Below are positions 25,142 to 33,190 of a stretch of DNA of 43,858 nt, piece after piece; position 1 is the stretch's first letter; each line of letters opens with the position of its first letter. The notes below the pieces were generated by a model, which searched no databases, had not been told where the DNA came from, and worked only from the letters and a program-made list of their open reading frames with translations. Source of the stretch: CAYSCX01 sp964429575 (GTDB lineage Bacteria > Desulfobacterota > Binatia > Binatales > Binataceae). The position numbers and the translations under genes were made by a program. The DNA lies in assembly GCA_964429575.1 (NCBI GenBank), contig CAYSCX010000019.1, positions 1 to 43,858 on the forward strand, read 5' to 3'.

Positions 25142-26260
25142 GTGCCAGAGCTGGACGCATACACGCCGCGACCGGGGCTGTCGGTGCCGCTCGTGACGGT
25201 GCTGGACGGGTCGGGACGCGTGCTCGAAGACGAGCAACGCGCGCTGGTGCGGTTCCTGATTCAGGACGGCGCGGGAGCCGACGTGTTGTTCGCGGTCGGG
25301 ACGACCGGAGAGTGGGATCGTCTCGACAATCCGCGGCGACAGGCGGCGGCGCGAATCATCGTGGACGAATGCCGGAGAGCGAGCGCGGCGACGCACACGG
25401 TCGAGGCGTGGGTGGGCGTCACCGCACACACGCGTGCCGAGACGCTTGAGAATCTCGAGTACGCGGTCGGCCTCGATGCGGATGCGGCGGTGGTTGCGCC
25501 GCTATCGATCGTCGACGTGGACGAGCCTGCGGGGTTTCTCGAGCGCGACATCGGTTCGGTGTTCGAGCGGCTGGGCCGCGTGATTCCGGTTTTTCTCTAC
25601 GACAATGCGGACATCGCCGCTGCGGGCAAGGCGCCGCATCTCCATACGCGCGACGTAAAGCGGATGAGCCAGCTTCCGTACGTGCGCGGCATCAAGGTGA
25701 CGGCGACGAAGACGGTGCTGGGCAACTACACGCGCGCGGTGTCGCACTTCAAGTCCGCGCATGAATTCGCGATCTACGCAGGCAATCCATACCTCATCTT
25801 TGATCTGTTCGCGCGGCCGCGCGGCGCGTTGGACGTCGTGCGTCACTATTGGAACCGCTACTTGACGCAGCGAAGCCTGCCCTATGGCATTGTCGCGGGG
25901 CCCTCCAACGTGCTCGTGCGCGAGTGGCAGCGTGCGTGGCAGCTCTGCAAGGCGGGAGATGCGGTGCTGATGGGCCGGTATGCGCGGGCGGTCGATGGAT
26001 TTCGCGCGGCGTGCGAATTCACGCGCGGTGCGAAGGCGTATCGGCCGACGATCGCGTGTCTGAAGGCCGCGCTGAAAGAGCTCGGAGTGATCGAAAGCGA
26101 CGCGGTCGCGCCGAGCACGCCCGCGCTCGATTCTGCCCAGCGCCGCGAGTTTGGAGAGCGGATGCGGGTACTTCGCGAGCGCAACGCCGCGCTGGTCGAG
26201 GCGGGATGGCAGAGCGAGCCGGTGACGGCGGCGCCGCAACGAGTGCATCGTCATGCCTGA
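25142..26260 (+). CDS. DapA/NAL-family aldolase (class I, Schiff base)
   Basis: A (beta/alpha)8 aldolase or dehydratase of the dihydrodipicolinate synthase/N-acetylneuraminate lyase superfamily, 372 residues and thus about 70 longer than usual. Numbered from the GTG start: phosphate/carboxylate loop GTTGEW at 53-58, active-site Tyr153 (PVFLYDN) and Schiff-base Lys185 (VRGIKVTATK). The extra length lies in the C-terminal helical part. Several DapA-specific residues differ, and there is no lysine pathway nearby, so a sugar-acid or keto-sugar substrate is more likely. Its stop overlaps the start of the kinase-isomerase gene by 8 bases, so the two products probably act in one pathway. A TTG 9 bases upstream is another possible start. 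Confidence 0.78.
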   Translation: MPELDAYTPRPGLSVPLVTVLDGSGRVLEDEQRALVRFLIQDGAGADVLFAVGTTGEWDRLDNPRRQAAARIIVDECRRASAATHTVEAWVGVTAHTRAETLENLEYAVGLDADAAVVAPLSIVDVDEPAGFLERDIGSVFERLGRVIPVFLYDNADIAAAGKAPHLHTRDVKRMSQLPYVRGIKVTATKTVLGNYTRAVSHFKSAHEFAIYAGNPYLIFDLFARPRGALDVVRHYWNRYLTQRSLPYGIVAGPSNVLVREWQRAWQLCKAGDAVLMGRYARAVDGFRAACEFTRGAKAYRPTIACLKAALKELGVIESDAVAPSTPALDSAQRREFGERMRVLRERNAALVEAGWQSEPVTAAPQRVHRHA

Positions 26261-27914
26261 GGCGAAGCTCGACGTCGCCGGCTGCGGCAGCATGGTCGTC
26301 GACCTCTTCTATCGTACGCCGAGAATCATCGGCGGCGAGGAAAAGATCGTGCTGCAAGCGCACGGCGCGGACGCTTCGATGGAGCGCGCGCTGGTGGGCG
26401 GACTCACTCTCAATCATCTCGGTTGGGCGCGCGTGCTGGGCCTGGAAACCGGCATCTTCGGAAAGATGGGCGACGATCGCCACGGCGAGTTCCTGCGCGA
26501 GGGAATGGACCGGCTCGGCATCCGGCACCATCTGACGTTCGACGGCGGTGCCAGTTCATTCGCGACGGTGTTCGTTGATACCGCGGGCAATCGCGCGATT
26601 TACATGGCGCGCGGCGCGACCGGCGAACTGACTCCTGCCGAGGTGCGCAGGCGGCATGGCGCGTTCATCCGGCGCGCCCAAATCGTGACGACCGAAATAT
26701 CGCAGCTGCCGCTGCCGACCGTCATCGCGATCCTCCTCTACGCGCGGACCCATTCGATCCCGACCGTGCTCGACTTCGACGTGCCGCCGCGCGACGCCGT
26801 ACCCACGCTTGGCACGCGAAGCGAACTCGAGCGGGCGCTGAAACTTGCGACCATTCTAAAACCCGCCAAGTCTGCGGCGCGCGCGTTGATCGGCGGGTCG
26901 CGCGACGTGCTGAAAATGGCTGAAGCGATGCGCGCCCGTTATGGAAGCCGCGCGGTGATAGTCACCGACGGAGAACGCGGATGCGCGATTGCGGCGAAGG
27001 GTGCGTCGATTCGCGTGCCGGCGTTTCGCGCGAAGACGGTCGATACCACCGGCGCGGGCGACGCGTTCCTGGGCGGCGTGCTCGCGGGACTCCGATGGGG
27101 GCTGGGTTGGGAGCAGATTGGACGGCTTGCGAACGCGGCGGGCGCGGTTTGTGTCAGCCGGCTCGGTGCGTTTCCGTCCGGGTTCGACGTCCGCGAGGAG
27201 ATCTTTGACTACTTCGGCGAAGTGCCGGAGGCGTCGCGCGATGCGGCATCATCGCTGTTACACAGTGGCGTCGGAGCGAATGCAAGCGACTACGCACGCG
27301 ATGTCGAGCGCTTCTTCGAGGAGTCGCTTGCCGAGCTGCACACCGTCAAGGACGAGATCGACGTGCGCGCGATCACCAAGGCGGCGGAGATGATTCGCGC
27401 CGCGGAGAAAACCGGCGGGCGGCTTCATCTCACCGGAGTCGGCAAGCCCGAGCACGTCGCGCGTTACGCGGCGAGCCTGTTCTGCTCGATCGGCACGCCC
27501 GCGACGTTTCTACATGCGACGGAGACACTGCACGGAAGCCTCGGACAGGTTCATCGCCGCGACGTCGTGATCGCGATATCGAACAGCGGAAACACCCGCG
27601 AGCTTCTAGAGGCCGCGACCGCGGTGAAGGAACATGGCGCGCAGCTGATCGCGGTCACGGGAACCCGGGACTCTGCGCTTGCCCGGCTCGCCGATCTGAC
27701 TATCGCCGCATCCGTGCGCAGTGAAGGTGGCGGGCTCGGGCTGGCTCCACGAGCAAGCGTGCTTGCTCAAGCTTATGTCCTCGCGGGTCTCTCGGTTGCG
27801 TTGGAAGTCGCGCGCGGGCTGACCGCGGAAGAATACTCGCAGTGGCATCGAGCGGGTTCGCTTGGCGACGCGGCGCGGCGGCTCATCCGTGGCCGCGCAG
27901 GCGCGCGCAAGTAA
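26253..27914 (+). CDS. Fused PfkB-family sugar kinase and SIS-domain phosphosugar isomerase
   Basis: A 553-residue bifunctional protein. Residues 1-325 are a ribokinase/PfkB kinase: N-terminal LDVAGCGSMVVDLFY, a G-G-x-x-N-like loop (GGLTLNHLGWA, 49-59) and the second PfkB signature DTTGAGDAFLGG (264-275) with catalytic D270. Residues about 365-550 are a SIS domain like arabinose-5-phosphate isomerase KdsD/GutQ: GVGKPEHVARYAASLF (395-410), TETLHGSLGQV (423-433), SNSGNT (443-448) and the closing EYSQWHRAGSLGD. No CBS domains follow. The gene overlaps the upstream aldolase by 8 bases. A kinase, an aldose-ketose isomerase and an aldolase together suggest a short sugar catabolic route. The fusion is clear; substrates are inference. 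Confidence 0.85.
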   Translation: MPEAKLDVAGCGSMVVDLFYRTPRIIGGEEKIVLQAHGADASMERALVGGLTLNHLGWARVLGLETGIFGKMGDDRHGEFLREGMDRLGIRHHLTFDGGASSFATVFVDTAGNRAIYMARGATGELTPAEVRRRHGAFIRRAQIVTTEISQLPLPTVIAILLYARTHSIPTVLDFDVPPRDAVPTLGTRSELERALKLATILKPAKSAARALIGGSRDVLKMAEAMRARYGSRAVIVTDGERGCAIAAKGASIRVPAFRAKTVDTTGAGDAFLGGVLAGLRWGLGWEQIGRLANAAGAVCVSRLGAFPSGFDVREEIFDYFGEVPEASRDAASSLLHSGVGANASDYARDVERFFEESLAELHTVKDEIDVRAITKAAEMIRAAEKTGGRLHLTGVGKPEHVARYAASLFCSIGTPATFLHATETLHGSLGQVHRRDVVIAISNSGNTRELLEAATAVKEHGAQLIAVTGTRDSALARLADLTIAASVRSEGGGLGLAPRASVLAQAYVLAGLSVALEVARGLTAEEYSQWHRAGSLGDAARRLIRGRAGARK

Positions 27915-27925
27915 CCGCCCTGCCC

Positions 27926-28111
27926 TGGCAGGCTGTTGAAAAAGTCATTTTCAACCGCCTGCTCCCTCTCTCTCCTCTCCCCCATTGGGGGAGAAGATTA
28001 GGTAAAAAGCCCGATCCTTCGCCCATGGCTCAGGACAAGTCTTTCCCGCAGGGTGTTGAGCACGCCTGCGCATCCGCCACGCCATGTTCTGGGTTTCTCA
28101 ACACCCTGCCA
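27926..28111. repeat. Three-hairpin inverted-terminal element, copy 1
   Basis: 186 bp bounded by TGGCAGG and CCTGCCA. Hairpin 1: GCAGGCTGTTGAAAA (27928-27942), 5-base loop, partner arm to 27962 with one mismatch. Then a pyrimidine tract and hairpin 2 (CTCCCCC-ATT-GGGGGAG), then AAGATTAGG. Hairpin 3: GCAGGGTGTTGAG with CTCAACACCCTGC, 13 bp perfect, ending at the right border. It fills the spacer between convergent genes, starting 11 bases after one stop and ending 26 bases before the other, and may terminate both. Confidence 0.85.
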
Positions 28112-28137
28112 GCGGATCGGCCGCTCGCGCGACGCCG

Positions 28138-28911
28138 CTATCTTCCCTTGAACGCCGGCGTGCGCTTCTGGACGAAGGCCGTGATGCCTTCCTTGTAATC
28201 TTCGGTGCGTCCCGCGGCGCCCTGCGCAGTCGCCTCGAGACGCAGCACGTCGATCAGCCCGAGTGCTTGGTCGTCGATGCGCCGCACGATGCGCTTGGAT
28301 TCGAGAAACGCCGCAGTGGGACCCTTGGCGACTTGTGACGCGACCGCACGCGTCTGCTCGAGCACCTTGTCGCGCGGGAAGCTCTGGTTGACGAGGCCGA
28401 GTTGTGCGGCGTCGGAGCCCGAGATCAGCTTACCGGTGTAGATCAGTTCGAGAGCGCGGTGACTGCCGAGCCGCTCAACGAAAAACGCGTGCCCACCCGA
28501 GTCGAGCACCGCGCCGATGCGCGCGAAGGGCGAACCGATGCGCGCGTCGTCGGCGACGTACACCACGTCGCATGCGAGCGCGAGTCCGAGACCGACGCCT
28601 AGACATGCGCCGTGCACCGCGGCGAATGTCGGGGCGGGAAATGTCGCGATGCGGCGAATAACAGGGTTGAAGATCTTCTCGAGAATCGCCTCGGCGTCCT
28701 CGTTCCCGGGGTCGGCATCCGCAAGGTCGCGGCCGGCGGAGAATGCGTTGCCTTCGCCGCGCAGCAGGAGCGCGCGCACCTTGGCGTTCTCCGCGCGGTC
28801 GAGAGCCGCACCGAGCTCGCGCGTCATCGCTTCGTTCAGCGCGTTGAGCTTGTCAGGCCGATTGAGGACGACTTCGGCGACCGAATCCTGAATCGAGAGT
28901 TCCACATTCAT
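28138..28911 (-). CDS. Enoyl-CoA hydratase/isomerase family protein (isomerase-like)
   Basis: Crotonase superfamily, 257 residues. The oxyanion-hole motif FSAGRDL (57-63) and GACLGVGLGLALACD (101-115) are present. Both crotonase glutamates are replaced: the position of rat Glu144 is G109 and that of Glu164 is F129. An aspartate, D137 in AVLDSGGH, takes the position used by PaaG-type isomerases. So double-bond isomerisation fits better than hydration. ATG at 28911 is preceded by GGAGGT at 8 bases. It lies between repeat copies 1 and 2 and downstream of the diiron gene on the same strand. Confidence 0.85.
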   Translation of the reverse strand: MNVELSIQDSVAEVVLNRPDKLNALNEAMTRELGAALDRAENAKVRALLLRGEGNAFSAGRDLADADPGNEDAEAILEKIFNPVIRRIATFPAPTFAAVHGACLGVGLGLALACDVVYVADDARIGSPFARIGAVLDSGGHAFFVERLGSHRALELIYTGKLISGSDAAQLGLVNQSFPRDKVLEQTRAVASQVAKGPTAAFLESKRIVRRIDDQALGLIDVLRLEATAQGAAGRTEDYKEGITAFVQKRTPAFKGR

Positions 28912-28969
28912 CGAGATTCACCTCCCGGCGGGTGAAGCCGCGCCACGCCGCGCGGCTGACCGACGATAC

Positions 28970-29128
28970 TAGCAGGCTGTTGAAAATGCCCTTTTCAACA
29001 GCCTGCTCCCTCTCTCTCCTCTCCCCCAATGGGGGAGAAGATTAGGAAAGAAGCCATCTTTTTCGCAGGGTGTTGAGCGCACCGCCGGGGCCGCGCCGAT
29101 AGGTTCCGCGTTTCTCACCACCCTGCTA
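28970..29128. repeat. Three-hairpin inverted-terminal element, copy 2
   Basis: 159 bp, bounded by TAGCAGG and CCTGCTA. Hairpin 1 is a perfect 16-bp stem (28971-28986 with 28992-29007, 5-base loop). Hairpin 2: CTCCCCC (29021-29027) with GGGGGAG (29031-29037), followed by AAGATTAGG. Hairpin 3: GCAGGGTGTTGAG (29065-29077) with CTCACCACCCTGC (29114-29126). Its right end supplies the TAG stop codon of the diiron gene (complement of 29126-29128). It separates the diiron gene from the enoyl-CoA isomerase gene. Confidence 0.88.
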
Positions 29129-30148
29129 AAAGACCGGGATGATGTCGTCGGCGGTGATGTCGCCGACATCCACGCCATCGATGTCGAGTTCCGGAATCGC
29201 GGGGAACTGGATGCCCCATTTCTCGACAATTTTGCGCACCCTGGCGAGCGCGAGCCGCCAGTTGTCGGCCTGTTGGTCGAACGTCAACACGCCGAGGCCA
29301 GCCTCGCGCGCGATGCGGAGCAGGATGCGGTGGTTATGGAGGAAATAGTCCGGAAGATCCCAGAACTGGCCGGGCGGCTCCCAAAGCACCATCGACAGAA
29401 ACACGAAGCCGGCGCGAAGCTGCTTGGTGACGAAGGTGCGGTCCTCGTCCGTGAGCCCCGGCCACGACCTTTCGAGCAGCGTCATGCAGATCTGCAGGTG
29501 GCGCGCTTCGTCACGGCCTATGTTTGAGAAGATCTCACGGAACACCGGGTGGTTGGTGCCGCGCGACATGCCGTGGAAAAGCGTCGAGGATGCGACCTCG
29601 CCCAGCATGAACGAGGTGAACAGGATCGAGAGCGGGTACTTGTCCACCGCGCGGTTGTAGCCCGACCAGTAGCGGCCGCCGTTGTGGTAGAGCCAGCCGA
29701 TGTTGTTGAGCGCGACATGCTGAAGTTCGGACTTGGGCGCGAAACCCAGCGGTCCATCGGGCACCAGCTTCACGATCACGCGCTCGCAGCATTCCTCGTG
29801 ATTCTGCTCGTCGCGGGTGATCGAAAAGAAGCACCGGCGAACCGGCGACTCTTCGTGCGACTCCCAAGCGCGGATCATCGCGCGCGCGAAGACCGCGGGC
29901 CCGGAGGAGTCGAAGTTGGAGAGCAATGCCCACCAATACATGATCGCGACTTTCTCATCGTCGCTGTAAGACTCGGGCTGCAAAACATTCCAGTTGATGA
30001 GCGCAGGGTTGAAGCCTTCGCGCTTCGCGCGCTCGTAGATCTCCGCGAGTTTCGGAGTGTCGGTGCGCCACTCCATCGGAAAGATGTTCGGCTGGGGAAC
30101 TTCGGGCGCGGGCCGCAATCCATCCTTGGGAATCTGAAACTCGCTCAT
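29126..30148 (-). CDS. Ferritin-like diiron protein, probable oxygenase
   Basis: A 340-residue helical protein with two E-x-x-H motifs: E114-x-x-H117 (TRDEQNHEEC) and E214-x-x-H217 (GRDEARHLQ). Further acidic candidates are E96/E100 (AWESHEES) and E184 (LGEVASST). Together these can supply the six ligands of a diiron centre in a four-helix bundle, as in AurF-like N-oxygenases and related R2-like enzymes. No membrane segment. GGAG lies 7 bases before the ATG. A TetR gene is 49 bases upstream on the same strand, with a palindromic site between them. The last codon and stop lie in repeat copy 2, so the natural C-terminus may have been altered. Substrate unknown. Confidence 0.7.
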   Translation of the reverse strand: MSEFQIPKDGLRPAPEVPQPNIFPMEWRTDTPKLAEIYERAKREGFNPALINWNVLQPESYSDDEKVAIMYWWALLSNFDSSGPAVFARAMIRAWESHEESPVRRCFFSITRDEQNHEECCERVIVKLVPDGPLGFAPKSELQHVALNNIGWLYHNGGRYWSGYNRAVDKYPLSILFTSFMLGEVASSTLFHGMSRGTNHPVFREIFSNIGRDEARHLQICMTLLERSWPGLTDEDRTFVTKQLRAGFVFLSMVLWEPPGQFWDLPDYFLHNHRILLRIAREAGLGVLTFDQQADNWRLALARVRKIVEKWGIQFPAIPELDIDGVDVGDITADDIIPVF

Positions 30149-30176
30149 GATTGTTCTCCGTCAGTGACCAAAATCT

Positions 30177-30190
30177 ACCAAACGGTCGGT
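30177..30190. promoter_or_regulatory. Probable TetR operator
   Basis: ACCAAACGGTCGGT: an imperfect palindrome with half-sites ACCAA and TCGGT (complement ACCGA) around 4 bases. It lies in the 49-base gap between the tetR stop and the diiron gene ATG, 29 bases before that ATG. ACCGAnnnnTCGGT-like sites are common operators for TetR regulators of acyl-CoA genes. Confidence 0.5.
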
Positions 30191-30197
30191 TGATAAA

Positions 30198-30815
30198 TCA
30201 AGCTCGCTTCCGTTTACGCTCGCCTTCGTGCTCGAGTCCTGCGAACGCGATTTTGCAGATCGCGCTTGCCACGCCGGCCGCACCGAGCGCACCGCCCGGC
30301 CGGTACCATTCGGTTATCGAGTTGGACATGCCGAAGATTAGGCGCGTGGCGAGGCCAGGGTCGAGGTCGGCGCGGATCAGACCGGCGCGCTGCGCCTGGC
30401 GCACGACCCGTGCGAGCAGGTGGTCGAACTCGCGGCGCCGGGCGAGGATTTTGCGCTCGATGCGCGTGTTGCCGCGCACTCGCAAGAGCAGCGCCACTTC
30501 CGGGAGCATCGCGACCGTTATCTCAACGGTGCGGCGGATGACGTGCTTGAGGCGATCGAGCGCGGCGGCGCGGCGCGCGTCGGGTTCATCGAGGACCGCG
30601 AAGAGCGCATCGAGTGCGCGCCCGACCCCGCGGTCGAGCAACTGCTCCTTGCTGCGCACGTGGTAGTAGATGGAGGCCTTGGTGATACCGGCGGCGCGCG
30701 CGATGTCGTCGAGCGAGCTGCCGTCGTACCCGCGTTGGCGAAAGACGCGCACGGCGACGTCGAGGATGGCGTCGCGATTGTACGGTTTGCGTTGCTTGGC
30801 GGAGGGGCGGCCCAT
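30198..30815 (-). CDS. TetR/AcrR-family transcriptional regulator
   Basis: A 205-residue repressor. The N-terminal DNA-binding domain has NRDAILDVAVRVFRQRGYDG then SSLDDIARAAGITKASIYYH, a clear TetR helix-turn-helix at about residues 33-55. The C-terminal ligand-binding domain is helical (IFGMSNSITEWYRPGG is typical of TetR_C domains in fatty acid and steroid regulators such as KstR2). It is divergent from the F420-type oxidoreductase (81 bases between starts) and upstream of the diiron gene, so it may control both. The ligand is probably an acyl-CoA, by family analogy. Confidence 0.88.
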   Translation of the reverse strand: MGRPSAKQRKPYNRDAILDVAVRVFRQRGYDGSSLDDIARAAGITKASIYYHVRSKEQLLDRGVGRALDALFAVLDEPDARRAAALDRLKHVIRRTVEITVAMLPEVALLLRVRGNTRIERKILARRREFDHLLARVVRQAQRAGLIRADLDPGLATRLIFGMSNSITEWYRPGGALGAAGVASAICKIAFAGLEHEGERKRKRA

Positions 30816-30896
30816 GGTGGAGGGTTGGAGTTAAGTCAGGCGATAGTTTGACGGGTGCGGGAGGCGCGGGAAAGTGCACGAATGGAGGCAAGGTCG

Positions 30897-31724
30897 ATGA
30901 GATATGGAATCGCGATTCGCAACATGGGGCCGCAAGCCGACCGCAAGACGGTGCTTGAGTGCGCGCGGATTGCAGAGCGCGCGGGATTCGATGCGTTGTT
31001 CGTGTCGGATCATCTTTGCATCCCGCCCGACCAGACGGCGGGTTCCGGCGGCCGCTACCTCGACGTGCTCGCGACGCTCGCGTTTCTGGCAGGCGCGACT
31101 GAAAATATCAGGCTCGGCGTATCGGTGCTGGTACTGCCCTACCGGCCCGCGGTGCTAACCGCGAAGCAGATCGCTACGATCCAGGAGTTGTCGGGCGAGC
31201 GATTGATTCTGGGCGTGGGGGTCGGTTGGATGCGCCCGGAGTTCGACGCGCTCGGAGTCGATTCGCGAAAGCGCGGCGCGATCGCGACGGAGACGCTTCA
31301 CGTACTGCATCATCTGTTCGCGACCGATGTGCCCGCGAAATACGACGGCGAGCTGGTGCGCTTTCCATCGTTCGTTTTCTTGCCGAGACCGAAGCGCCCG
31401 CCGATTTGGATCGGTGGCGGAGGTGAGAACGCGATCAAGCGCGTGCTCGAGCTCGGCGATGGCTGGCATCCGATGTTGCGCGCCCCGGAGCTGAAGACGG
31501 CGGTGGATGATCTGAACAAGCGCGCGAGCGCGGCGGGTAGGCCCGCGCCGGAGATAATCGTACGGCGTGGCCTCAAGCTCGACGACATCAACGAGGCGCG
31601 CGCCAAAGTCGAGGCGGAACGCGCCGCGGGCGCAACGTACTACATCCTCGACCTGGGCAGATACGCTGACGTCGCGGAGTTCACAACGAAAGCCGAGACG
31701 TTCGTCACCAAAATCGCCGCCTAG
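30897..31724 (+). CDS. LLM-class F420-dependent oxidoreductase
   Basis: A luciferase-like (beta/alpha)8 barrel of 275 residues. It begins MRYGIAIRNMGPQAD and contains the characteristic AERAGFDALFVSDHL (about 28-42), the GVSVLVLPYRPAVLTAKQIA segment with a non-prolyl cis bulge region, and GVGVGWMRPEFDALGVD. These match the F420-binding TIGR03619-type proteins common in actinobacteria and Binatota-like genomes. ATG at 30897 is selected because GGAGG (30884-30888) lies 8 bases upstream. No F420 biosynthesis gene is in the window, so use of F420 rather than FMN is inferred from the family. Confidence 0.82.
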   Translation: MRYGIAIRNMGPQADRKTVLECARIAERAGFDALFVSDHLCIPPDQTAGSGGRYLDVLATLAFLAGATENIRLGVSVLVLPYRPAVLTAKQIATIQELSGERLILGVGVGWMRPEFDALGVDSRKRGAIATETLHVLHHLFATDVPAKYDGELVRFPSFVFLPRPKRPPIWIGGGGENAIKRVLELGDGWHPMLRAPELKTAVDDLNKRASAAGRPAPEIIVRRGLKLDDINEARAKVEAERAAGATYYILDLGRYADVAEFTTKAETFVTKIAA

Positions 31725-31737
31725 TGGCACGCCATCA

Positions 31738-31760
31738 CGGGCGGCGCACTGCCCCGCCCG
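31738..31760. terminator. Bidirectional hairpin between convergent genes
   Basis: CGGGCGG (31738-31744) pairs with CCGCCCG (31754-31760) across a 9-base loop, exactly between the stop of the oxidoreductase gene and the stop of the convergent CoA-transferase gene. No T-run. Confidence 0.45.
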
Positions 31761-32999
31761 CTAAATCACCTTCTCATCCCGTAGGGCTGAAAGCTCAACC
31801 TTCGCAAGCCCGAGCACGCCCGAATAAATCCGCTCGTTGTCTTCGCCGAGGCCCGGAGCGCCGCGCCAGATCTTGCCGGGCGTCACCGAGAACTTCGGCG
31901 CAATTCCGACGCCCTTGACGCGTCCGGCGTGCATGTCGTCCCACTCCACGTGCATCTGACGCGCCTGATACTGCGGGTCTTGCGCGATGTCTTTGCTGGT
32001 CAAGATCGGTGAGCACGGCACCTGGTGCTCGTTCATGACGCGAACCACCTCATCAATCGTGCGCTCGTTGACCCATCCGCGCAGGATCGCGTCGAACTCG
32101 ATACCCTCGATGGACTCGAGGTTGGTGCGTGCGCTCTTCCACTTTTCTTCGCCGGGGTCGAGGCCGATCACGCGGCACAGCCGCATGTAAACGTCGGCGA
32201 GCGCGCCGATTACAACATAGCCGTCCTTCGCCTCGAAGCTGTCGAGCGGCTGCAAGCCCTGCGCCTTGTTACCGGTGCGTTCGCGGACGATCTGCTCCTG
32301 GAACCACTCGAGCATCGTGCCGCCGGTGGTTTTGTGGATCGCCTCGTATTGGGCGAGGTCGATCGCCTGTCCCTTCCCGGTCGAACGCGCGTAAGTGAGT
32401 CCGGCAAGTGAGGACCACATCGTGAACAGCGCCGTGATGTAGTCGCCGGTCCACGGCGCAGCGCGCACGGGCGGTGTCTCCTGGTAGCCGGTTTGAGACA
32501 TCGTGCCGCCGAACGCCTGTCCGACGATGTCGTACGACGCGCGCGTGACGTAGTCGGGGCGCCCGCTCTGCCCGTACCCTGAGACGTGCGTGATGACGAG
32601 CTTCGGATTCACGCTCCACACCGATTCATCGTCGAGGCCCCAGCGCTGGTAGGTGCCGGGCTTGGAGCTTTCCATCCAGATATCGGCGCGGGCGAGAAGC
32701 TTAAGAAAAATGTCGCGGCCCTTCGGTTTGGAGAGGTCGAGCGTGACGCAAAATACGTTGCGGCGTTCCTGCGCCCAGGTGGTCGCGACTGCGGGGCTGT
32801 CGTCCTTCGTCTTGAGACGGATTCCGATCGTCCGCCATCCCATGTCGCCGAGCACGGGTCGCTCGACCTGAATGACCTCGGCGCCCATCTCGGCTGAGAG
32901 CTCGGCGGCAAACGGCTGCGCGATCAACGTGCCGGTGGAAATGACCTTGACGCCCTGAAGCGGGCCGAACTGCTCTGGCACAAGGTTCTTGTCAGCCAT
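31761..32999 (-). CDS. CaiB-like family III CoA-transferase
   Basis: Transfers CoA between carboxylic acids through an aspartyl-CoA intermediate. The 412-residue protein resembles crotonobetainyl/carnitine CoA-transferase CaiB: HVSGYGQSGRPDY (138-150), RASYDIVGQAFGG (153-165), and the catalytic D186 in PWTGDYITALFTMW. GKGQAIDLAQYEAI follows. The C-terminal CoA-binding motifs are present. GGAG lies 5 bases before the ATG at 32999. It stands alone on the minus strand between the oxidoreductase and the FHA cluster. The substrate is probably an acyl-CoA, but no carnitine pathway is nearby. Confidence 0.88.
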   Translation of the reverse strand: MADKNLVPEQFGPLQGVKVISTGTLIAQPFAAELSAEMGAEVIQVERPVLGDMGWRTIGIRLKTKDDSPAVATTWAQERRNVFCVTLDLSKPKGRDIFLKLLARADIWMESSKPGTYQRWGLDDESVWSVNPKLVITHVSGYGQSGRPDYVTRASYDIVGQAFGGTMSQTGYQETPPVRAAPWTGDYITALFTMWSSLAGLTYARSTGKGQAIDLAQYEAIHKTTGGTMLEWFQEQIVRERTGNKAQGLQPLDSFEAKDGYVVIGALADVYMRLCRVIGLDPGEEKWKSARTNLESIEGIEFDAILRGWVNERTIDEVVRVMNEHQVPCSPILTSKDIAQDPQYQARQMHVEWDDMHAGRVKGVGIAPKFSVTPGKIWRGAPGLGEDNERIYSGVLGLAKVELSALRDEKVI

Positions 33000-33190
33000 G
33001 AAAACTCCGCGTCGTGGTGGAAAAATTCAGGGACGATGATGCACTGTTTGGACGCGGCGGGGCAACTCGCACGCGTCGAATATGCGATGCGCGCGGCGGT
33101 ACTTTTGCGGGCTTGGGGTTGGGGGCTAATATGTGTTGAGCACGCGCGCACAACGTGAATTTCATACACGCGCGGGGACTGTTGGGGCGG

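Noticed and set aside
27926..28111. Repeat copy 1 considered as a CRISPR or tRNA-like structure
   Set aside because: No regularly spaced identical repeats, no cloverleaf; the structure is three hairpins matching copies 2 and 3.
28084..28338. Open frame across repeat copy 1 into the enoyl-CoA isomerase gene
   Set aside because: It consists of repeat sequence plus antisense of a recognised gene.
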